Positions 58,084 through 64,000 of a stretch of 64,000 nt of DNA are shown piece after piece. How positions within the stretch are numbered: the stretch's first letter is position 1; the number at the start of each line of letters is the position of its first letter. The notes under the pieces were generated by a model that saw nothing but the letters and a program-made list of their open reading frames with translations, was not told the origin of the DNA and made no database searches. Location of the stretch: contig NZ_LMEP01000022.1 in the NCBI RefSeq assembly GCF_001426405.1, forward strand, positions 63,363-127,362, written 5' to 3'. The translations under genes were made by a program, and so were the position numbers. The stretch is from Streptomyces sp. Root1304 (GTDB taxonomy: Bacteria; Actinomycetota; Actinomycetes; Streptomycetales; Streptomycetaceae).

Positions 58084-58450
58084 TCAGGCGGCTTCCCAGA
58101 GGCGGGCGTCCAGGATCCGGGCGGCCTTGGTGATGCTGCCCGGCATCAGGTGCCGGTAGGTGCGGTACGTCTCCTCGATGGACTTGTGCCCCATCCACTC
58201 CGCCACGTCGGTGATCGGGATCCCGTTCCCGAGGGCGTTCGAGGCGAAGTAGTGCCGGAAGCCGTACATCCCCACCCCCTCCTCCGGCGGGAGATCCGCG
58301 AAGAGCTTCCTCACCCGGCGCCGCTCCATGCCCTCAGTGAAGTAGCCGCCCGGGCCGCGCAGCAGGTAGCCGTCCCGCGTGGTGCCGTGGTCTTCTTCTC
58401 CGCATACAGCTGGGTGAGCCGTTCGATCGCGTCGTCCTGCAGTCCGAGAC
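58084..58450 (-). pseudogene. Tyrosine-recombinase (integrase) C-terminal remnant
   Basis: The last 81 codons before the stop at 58084 encode the catalytic end of a phage-type integrase: GFRHYFASNAL (Arg-His), WMGHKSIEETYRTY (His and the nucleophilic Tyr). The same frame extends upstream through GYLLRGPGGYFTEG. About 60 bp further up, AIERLTQLYAEKK is in another frame, so a frameshift near 58388 separates the pieces. The N-terminal two thirds are missing. It marks a decayed mobile element at the right edge of the arsenic island. Confidence 0.75.
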
Positions 58451-58595
58451 CGGAATCGAGCCGATCACGGTGACCGCGACGTACCCGGTCGGCGTCGCCT
58501 TGGGCGCCGACCGGGCACGCCGGACCGAAGCCCAACCCGTTCCGCCGACGGCGTTGCGCCCTGCCGACGGCCGGCGGGACGTCTAGTCTCGGCGC

Positions 58596-59438
58596 GTGGG
58601 ACAGCCCGATCAGCGCGCCGAAGGCGCGGGACCGTTCACGACCCGTCTGACCTGGCAGCCGCCCGGCGGCGGCACGGCCGTCTGGGAATCCCGACCCGCC
58701 CGGCGCCGAGGCCTCATCACGGTCCGTCCGCCCGGCGCGGCCGACGCCCGTCATGCCGGCGCCGACGACACCGTCCTCGCCCGGCTTCGCAGGCTCAACG
58801 CCATGGCCGCCACCGCCTTCGTCATCGGCGGAGCGCTCTTCGCGGCCGGCGCCGCCGTCGCCCAGTTCGGCTCCGGCGACGCCACCACCTGCGCCTCGAT
58901 CTACTTCGCCGGCGGTCTGTTCTTCAACACCGGCGGTTACGTGTCCCTGCTCCAGGTCATCAACGCCCCGCGCCACGTGCCCGGAGCGGAAGGCACCCTG
59001 ATCGCCCGACGGTGGCGGTGGTGGAGCTACGAACCGATGCGGGTCGACTGGCTGAGCGCCTTCGTCCTGTTCGCCGGCACCCTGGTGTTCGCCGTCGACC
59101 TGCTCGATTCCTTCCTCCAGGGCCTGACCGCACAGCAGGTCAACCGACTCATCTGGGCACCCGACGTGATCGGCTGCGTGCTCTTCCTGATCTCCGGCCA
59201 CCTCGCGTTCGTCGAGATCTGCCACGGCCGACCGCGCATCCGACAGCGCGACCTCGGCTGGTGGATCGTCGCCGTGAACCAGCTGGGCTCCGTCCTCTTC
59301 ATGGTCTCGGCACTCGCCGCCTACACCCGACCCGCCACCGGCAGCCTGATCAACGCCGACATTGCCAACTGGGGCACCCTCACCGGTGCCCTCTGCTTCT
59401 CCGCCGGCGGGATCCTCCAGCACTACGAACGCCCCTGA
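58596..59438 (+). CDS. Polytopic membrane protein, YrhK-like
   Basis: A 280-aa membrane protein of uncertain family. About six or seven helices between residues 65 and 275 (TAFVIGGALFAAGAAVAQFG; YFAGGLFFNTGGYVSLLQVI; WLSAFVLFAGTLVFAVDLLD; WAPDVIGCVLFLISGHLAFVE). The pattern resembles proteins with YrhK domains, but I could not confirm this. GTG at 58596. It faces away from the integrase remnant, and probably begins the conserved chromosome to the right. Confidence 0.7.
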   Translation: MGQPDQRAEGAGPFTTRLTWQPPGGGTAVWESRPARRRGLITVRPPGAADARHAGADDTVLARLRRLNAMAATAFVIGGALFAAGAAVAQFGSGDATTCASIYFAGGLFFNTGGYVSLLQVINAPRHVPGAEGTLIARRWRWWSYEPMRVDWLSAFVLFAGTLVFAVDLLDSFLQGLTAQQVNRLIWAPDVIGCVLFLISGHLAFVEICHGRPRIRQRDLGWWIVAVNQLGSVLFMVSALAAYTRPATGSLINADIANWGTLTGALCFSAGGILQHYERP

Positions 59439-59621
59439 CCCGACCTGGGGCGGCGAAGGGAAGGTCACCGGTGCGCCGCGTTCTCCGCCGATGAGATGCG
59501 GACGCCGTCCCCTCCGGGCAGAGTGGGGAAGGACCTGTTCGTACCGAGGTGGTCCCTGTGGTCCCGCGTACTGGAGACGGGACGGACCGATGCGAGGATT
59601 GTCGTGACGTCGGAGTGATCG

Positions 59622-60464
59622 ATGTTCCGCAGACGGCCGGCCGACAACAGCGAGGACCTTCTGGTCCGGCTCGGATCGCTGACCGCCCGGGCGCGGCAGT
59701 TGGCCGAGACGCAGCGTTCCCGTGTCGAGCTCGCCGTGGCCCTGCAGCGCGACATGCTGCCCTCGGACCTGCCCAGTCTTCCGGGCGCCCGGCTGGCCGT
59801 CCGCTATGAGCCCGCCAACCACGGGCTCAACGTCGGCGGTGACTGGTACGACGCCTTCTCCCTGCCCGGCGGGCAGATCGGGATGTCCATCGGTGACGTG
59901 CAGGGGCACAACATCGAGGCCGCCGCCTTCATGGGACAGGTCCGCGTGGCACTGCGCGCGCTGGCCTCCGTCACCGCAGACCCGGGCGAGCTGCTCGGTC
60001 GTACCAACGACCTGCTCATCTCTCTGGACGCCGACCTCTTCGCCACCTGCACCTTCCTGCGGCTCGACCCCACGGCCGGCACCCTGGAGTGCGCCCGGGC
60101 CGGTCACATCCCCCACATCTGGGCCACCACCGACGGCCGCTCCGGCATCGACGACAGCGAGGGCGGGCCTCCGCTCGGTGTGCTCCGGGGCGTCGACTAC
60201 CCGTCCACGTGCCACCGGCTCACCGCCGACGGTGTCTTCGTCCTCCTGACCGACGGGGTGGTGGAGGGGCCCTCGCTCCACGTCGACGAGGGTCTGGACC
60301 GGGTGACGCGGCTCGCCGGGATCACCGCCGTCGCCGGGCTGGACGTCGAGGCGCTCGCCACCGCCGTCATGAAGCTGGCGGCCACGGTGGGGCACGAGGA
60401 CGACGCGGCCGTCCTGGTCGTCGGCCATGACGGCGCTCCGGTCCGGGCGGCGGCCGAGGAGTGA
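59622..60464 (+). CDS. SpoIIE-type PP2C serine phosphatase, small
   Basis: A 280-aa phosphatase without sensor domains. After a helical N-terminus (about 1-45), the PP2C core has LQRDMLPSDLP, VGGDWYDAFSLPGGQIG (about 71-87), GDVQGHNIEAAAFMGQ and LLTDGVVEGPS with HEDDAAVLVV at the end. Such proteins dephosphorylate anti-anti-sigma factors. It differs from the phosphatase at 16394 in lacking PAS, GAF and HATPase parts, so its input must come from a partner. Confidence 0.9.
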   Translation: MFRRRPADNSEDLLVRLGSLTARARQLAETQRSRVELAVALQRDMLPSDLPSLPGARLAVRYEPANHGLNVGGDWYDAFSLPGGQIGMSIGDVQGHNIEAAAFMGQVRVALRALASVTADPGELLGRTNDLLISLDADLFATCTFLRLDPTAGTLECARAGHIPHIWATTDGRSGIDDSEGGPPLGVLRGVDYPSTCHRLTADGVFVLLTDGVVEGPSLHVDEGLDRVTRLAGITAVAGLDVEALATAVMKLAATVGHEDDAAVLVVGHDGAPVRAAAEE

Positions 60465-60477
60465 GGGGAGGAGGCTC

Positions 60478-60662
60478 GCCTCGGGCCGGGCCGGGTCGGG
60501 TCGGGCCTCGGGCGGGGCCGGGCCGGGCCTCGGGCGGGGCCGGGCCGGGCCTCGGGCGGGGCCGGGCCGGGCCGGGTCGCTCCTCGGGCCGGGTCGGTCC
60601 TCCGGCCGGGTCGGGCCTCCGGCCGGGTCGGGCCTCCGGCCGGGTCGGGCCTCGGGCCGGCC
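60478..60662. repeat. Two families of GC-only tandem repeats
   Basis: Three copies of a 22-bp unit (starting 60506, 60528, 60550) are followed by three or four 17-bp units (60599, 60616, 60633, a partial copy at 60650). Both are built from CGGGCC/GGGTCGG words. They lie between the phosphatase stop and the MASE1 gene; no protein is supported here. Confidence 0.85.
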
Positions 60663-60730
60663 CCGTGCCGTACGGCGGCGTCCGACACGCAGGGGTCCTT
60701 GCCCCGTCGTGGCGGCCCGGCCGGTGTCTG

Positions 60731-61750
60731 ATGGCTGACGTGTTGGATATTCGGCAGTTCCGGCCCGCTACGGAGGCGGCTCTGATGTCGCTGGCCGTGG
60801 CGGTTTGCTACTACGCGGCCGCACGACTCGGCCTGATGGGCCGCCTCGTCGTCGAAGGCGCGGTGGTCACCCCCATCTGGCCGCCCACCGGCGTCGCCGT
60901 CGCCGCCCTGCTGCTGCTCGGCGCGCGGGTCTGGCCCGGGATCGCCCTCGGCTCCTTCCTCGTCATCGCCTCCCTCACCACTCCGGGGCCCACCACCGTG
61001 GTCACCGTGGTGAGCAACACCGTCGCGCCGCTCTGTGCCTTCCTGCTGCTGAGACGGGCCGGCTTCCGGCGCGACATGGCGCGGCTGCGGGACGGACTCT
61101 CCCTGGTCTTCCTCGGCGGGTTCGGCGCCATGCTGATCAGTGCGACCGCGGGGGTCGGGCTGCAGGTGGCGAAGGGTTCCCTGGAAAGGGGCGAGTTCTG
61201 GCCCGTCTGGCTGGCCTGGTGGGTGGGCGACACGATGGGGGTGCTGCTCGTCGCCCCGCTCCTGCTCGTCCTCGCGGGGCCTGCCGGACGGTTCCGGGTA
61301 CGGCGCTGGAAGGAGGCGGCCTTTCTGGGGCTGACGACCCTGGTTCTCATGCCCATGGCCGTGCTCAGCCCGATGAGCATGCTCTTCCTCGTCTTCCCCC
61401 TGCTGATCTGGGCGGCGCTCCGCTTCCAGCTCGCCGGAAGCATGCTGTGCGCGCTCTTCGCCTCCGTGCTCACCACCATCCAGGCGACCTCCGGGCAGGG
61501 CGCGTTCCTCCACCTGACGGACGTCGAGATCATGGCCAAGCTCCAGGCGTTCAACGGTTCCGCCGCCCTGACCGCCCTGCTTCTCGGCTCCGTCATCACC
61601 GAGCAGCGTGCGACCCGCCGGTCGGTGCGCCGCGCCTGCCAGGAACTGGCGGAGGTCCTGGAGCACCTCGCGGCGGGCGAGCCCAAGCCGGGTCCACCCG
61701 GCACCACCGAGAGCCGGGCAGCCCCACCCGGCGGCCACCGGGATCCGTGA
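60731..61750 (+). CDS. MASE1-domain integral membrane protein
   Basis: A 339-aa protein that is essentially a MASE1 sensor domain: eight or so helices from residue 15 to 300, with WPPTGVAVAALLLLGARVWPGIALG near 55 and WLAWWVGDTMGVLLVAPLLL in the middle. The short cytoplasmic tail has no kinase or GGDEF domain. ATG at 60731 was chosen as the membrane domain begins there; the frame upstream runs through the GC repeats. Sensor role is inferred from the domain. Confidence 0.85.
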   Translation: MADVLDIRQFRPATEAALMSLAVAVCYYAAARLGLMGRLVVEGAVVTPIWPPTGVAVAALLLLGARVWPGIALGSFLVIASLTTPGPTTVVTVVSNTVAPLCAFLLLRRAGFRRDMARLRDGLSLVFLGGFGAMLISATAGVGLQVAKGSLERGEFWPVWLAWWVGDTMGVLLVAPLLLVLAGPAGRFRVRRWKEAAFLGLTTLVLMPMAVLSPMSMLFLVFPLLIWAALRFQLAGSMLCALFASVLTTIQATSGQGAFLHLTDVEIMAKLQAFNGSAALTALLLGSVITEQRATRRSVRRACQELAEVLEHLAAGEPKPGPPGTTESRAAPPGGHRDP

Positions 61751-61911
61751 CCCCCCGCGCCGGAGCCGACGCGGGGATCAGGAGCCGTACAACGACCGGA
61801 AGGCATGGGAACCGTCCGTCGTCACCGAGCTGGTGCGTGATCGCGTGCTCCGCGGCGGGTCCCCGTCGTCGAGCCGTCACCGACGGGGTGGTCACCGAGG
61901 CGGAACGGTGA

Positions 61912-63075
61912 TCACCTGGTCCGGTCGAGCACGTACGTGAACAACCTGTCCAGGTGCTGTGCGGCCATGTGCGTGAGGGGCGCGTCGCGCAGCGCGCGGC
62001 GGGCGGTGTCCAGGTGCCGGCGCGCTTCGTCGCGGGCCGCGGTCCGCCCGCCCAGCTCCTCCACGAGTGCCGCGATGTGTGCGGCGGCCTCGTGGTCGAG
62101 CGGCTGGGCAGGGTCGAGCAGCGCCGCCAGTTCACGCGCGGCCCTGCCCCCGCCTGCCAGTGCGGCGAGCATCGGGTAGGTCTTCTTGCCCCTGCGCAGG
62201 TCGGCGTGAACGGGTTTGCCGGTCACGGCGGGGTCGCCCCAGATGCCGAGGATGTCGTCCACCGCCTGGAAGGCGAGGCCGAGATGGCGGCCCGCCCGTT
62301 CGAGCGTGGTCACGGTCCGGTCGGGGGCTCCGCCGAGGACCGCGCCGAGCGCGACGGCGCACCCCAGCAGGGCGCCCGTCTTGTGTTCGGCCATCGACCG
62401 GTACTGCTCAGGTCCGACCGCGCCGGGGCCGTACCACGGACGGTGTTCGAAGCGCAGGTCCTGTGCCTGGCCGGACACCAGCGCGTTCAGGGTCCGGCAG
62501 AGGCAGCGGACCGCGGCCGCCGCGTGCCGGCCCGGGGTCTCGGCCAGGGTGGTCACGGCCTGGGCGAGAAGCGCGTCGCCGGCGAGAACGGCCGGGCCGG
62601 TCCCGTACGCCTTCCACACCGCCGGCCGCTGCCGGCGCAGGGCGTCGCCGTCCATGATGTCGTCGTGGAGGAGCGAGAACGTGTGCACGAGTTCGACGGC
62701 CACGGCGCCGGGAACGGCCTCCGCGCCATCAGCCCCGACCGCCTCCGCCCCGAGCACGGCGAGCGCCTGGCGCACTCCCTTGCCCTCGGACCCGCCGGAA
62801 TCCGGAGTACCGGACAGGTCGGACCAGCCCAGCGCGTACGCCGCCATCTCACCGGTCCACGGATGCAGGCCGCCCACCGCCTCCACCAGCGCGGGTCGGA
62901 CGAGTTCACGACAACGCTCCAGGACACGGGCCGGCGCTGCGTCGTGACCCGTATCGCGCTCGGTCTCGCGCTCGACATCGTGATCGACGTCGTGGACACG
63001 CGAGGAACGCACCGCGGCCACGAGTGCGGCGCCCGGCGAGCACACCGGCGAGAACGGTGTCGGGACGGCGCTCAC
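61912..63075 (-). CDS. Polyprenyl (isoprenyl) diphosphate synthase
   Basis: A 387-aa trans-isoprenyl diphosphate synthase. First Asp-rich motif DDIMDGD (about 137-143), basic region LRRQRPAVW, second Asp motif DDILGIWGD (about 272-280) followed by GKPVHADLRRGKKTYPMLAAL. Chain length cannot be set from sequence, though the residues before the first motif (HTFSLLHDD) fit C15-C20 synthases. The start overlaps the stop of the TPR gene by 4 bp. No terpene cyclase is present within the window. Confidence 0.9.
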   Translation of the reverse strand: MSAVPTPFSPVCSPGAALVAAVRSSRVHDVDHDVERETERDTGHDAAPARVLERCRELVRPALVEAVGGLHPWTGEMAAYALGWSDLSGTPDSGGSEGKGVRQALAVLGAEAVGADGAEAVPGAVAVELVHTFSLLHDDIMDGDALRRQRPAVWKAYGTGPAVLAGDALLAQAVTTLAETPGRHAAAAVRCLCRTLNALVSGQAQDLRFEHRPWYGPGAVGPEQYRSMAEHKTGALLGCAVALGAVLGGAPDRTVTTLERAGRHLGLAFQAVDDILGIWGDPAVTGKPVHADLRRGKKTYPMLAALAGGGRAARELAALLDPAQPLDHEAAAHIAALVEELGGRTAARDEARRHLDTARRALRDAPLTHMAAQHLDRLFTYVLDRTR

Positions 63076-64000
63076 CGCAGGCCCTCCGCATCGGCGGCCT
63101 GAAGCGCCTCGGCCCCGACCGCCGGCAGCACGGGCCTCACGGCGCCCCGCTCTCGGCCGTCGTGGTCCGGCAGCGGCCCCACCCCCAGTTCGGCCGCTGC
63201 CTTGTCCACCATGTCCCGGGCATGCCGCAGCCCGATACGGTCCAGCGCGGAACGCAGTTCGGCCAGGTCCACGGCAGTGTGCGCGGCGTCGCGGCCCAGG
63301 TGGGCGGAGGCCTTGACCAGCCCCAGTCGCGACAGCGCCGTCCCGCGCGGCTCGTCCATCTCGTGGAACTCCTCAAGGGCCAGCGCGTACATCTCACGGG
63401 CCTGCTCGTAGCGGCCCGCCCGGTACAGCACGTTGCCGCGCATCTTGTGGTTGTAGGCGAGCGCACTGGACAGCCGCATCTCCCGGCAGGCCTCCTCCGC
63501 CCGGGACAGCAGCGACAGCGCGCGCTCCACGTCGGCGTCGCGCACGGACACCACGTCCGCGATGCCGCGCAGCGCCCAGGCCCACCCGCGCCGGTCCTCG
63601 GCTCGGGACGCCGTCTCGGCCGCCTCCTCGAACAGGGCCAGGGCCTCGTCGTATTCGCCGGTGTTGCGGTGCATCTGCGCGATGCCCTCCAGCGCCCACA
63701 CCGTGTGCCGGGCCTCGCCTCGGCGGCGGGCCTCGGCAAGCAGCTGCTCGTGCAGCCTCCGCACCGCCGCGTAGTCGCCCTGGATGCGCCCAGTCTCGGC
63801 GAGCCCCGCCAGCGAGTAGCCGCGCACGACGACGTCACCGCCCCGCTCGCCCGTCTCGGCGGCCAGCCTCAGCAACCGGTACGCCAGCCTGAACGCACCG
63901 CGCTGTCGGGCCAGCGTGCCGCCGCTCCACAGAGCCCACGCCATGGCCCCCTCGTGACCGGCCGAACGCGCCGCCCGGTAGCTCGCCTTCCACGCCCGGT
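63072..64000 (-). CDS. TPR-repeat protein, C-terminal part
   Basis: The frame stays open to the window edge, so the start lies outside. About 310 residues show helical repeats of about 40 residues typical of TPR proteins (LARQRGAFRLAYRLLRLAAE; GEYDEALALFEEAAETASRAED; AGRYEQAREMYALALEEFHEMDEP). Partners are unknown. Its stop (63072) overlaps the polyprenyl synthase start by 4 bp, so the two genes are transcribed and translated together. Confidence 0.8.
   Translation of the reverse strand, partial: RAWKASYRAARSAGHEGAMAWALWSGGTLARQRGAFRLAYRLLRLAAETGERGGDVVVRGYSLAGLAETGRIQGDYAAVRRLHEQLLAEARRRGEARHTVWALEGIAQMHRNTGEYDEALALFEEAAETASRAEDRRGWAWALRGIADVVSVRDADVERALSLLSRAEEACREMRLSSALAYNHKMRGNVLYRAGRYEQAREMYALALEEFHEMDEPRGTALSRLGLVKASAHLGRDAAHTAVDLAELRSALDRIGLRHARDMVDKAAAELGVGPLPDHDGRERGAVRPVLPAVGAEALQAADAEGLR

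Noticed and set aside
1..64000. tRNA, rRNA and CRISPR arrays
   Set aside because: I saw no cloverleaf, rRNA segment or regularly spaced repeat-spacer pattern; a covariance-model scan was not possible here.

Overview
The window is high-GC actinobacterial DNA, almost certainly Streptomyces or a close relative. The signs are strong G/C third-position bias, many GTG starts and 4-bp stop/start overlaps, and typical Streptomyces families (a SpoIIE/PAS/GAF/HATPase phosphatase, a DUF6777-type lipoprotein, a WS/DGAT acyltransferase, an Rpf-like/LysM/M23 protein, an ECF sigma factor). No rRNA, tRNA or CRISPR array was seen.

Left chromosomal part (1-30,600): ordinary envelope, regulatory and transport genes. 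These include a Tat-type polysaccharide deacetylase and UspA pair, a CapA-like lipoprotein, an ECF sigma factor, and a LytTR regulator / DUF485 / sodium:solute symporter / LytS-type kinase operon. They continue with a divergent MarR-MMPL pair, a YndJ-DUF1990-lipase maturation factor operon behind two palindromic operators, a zinc-finger SDR, a cell-wall peptidase and panD. One 56-codon gene with a very good ribosome binding site lies at 23,056-23,226.

Accessory arsenic island (about 30,620-58,450): it is edged by a truncated MFS gene on the left and a decayed tyrosine-recombinase fragment on the right. The left third holds arsO/arsI-type genes, three arsR genes, an arsP-type permease and an arsN1-type acetyltransferase. 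The middle holds two arsR/arsC modules, acr3, a second arsO-like monooxygenase and an internally deleted thioredoxin reductase. Seven ArsR-family regulators lie within 15 kb.

Two leftward operons inside the island look like a biosynthetic pathway rather than plain resistance. Operon A (42,926 to 37,743) encodes an ATP-grasp ligase followed by the whole 5'-methylthioadenosine (MTA) salvage set mtnA, mtnB, mtnD, mtnC and mtnP. Operon B (53,553 to 49,062) encodes a radical SAM protein ending in RCCVKC, a FemAB-like acyltransferase, a COG0523 GTPase and ArsM. Both are preceded by the same 63-bp promoter/operator block, with 29 bp identical. This fits an arsinothricin-type pathway. An ArsL-like enzyme would move the 3-amino-3-carboxypropyl group of SAM to As(III), releasing MTA that operon A recycles; ArsM would methylate the product; the ligase and FemAB-like enzyme could extend it to a peptide; ArsN1 and ArsP would give self-protection. 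A PstS / fused PstC-PstA / PstB importer beside operon B may supply arsenate or phosphate. The mtnP gene carries an in-frame TAG at a codon expected to encode tyrosine.

Right chromosomal part (58,500-64,000): a membrane protein, a small SpoIIE-type phosphatase, a MASE1 sensor-type membrane protein, a polyprenyl synthetase and the C-terminal part of a TPR protein that runs off the window end.
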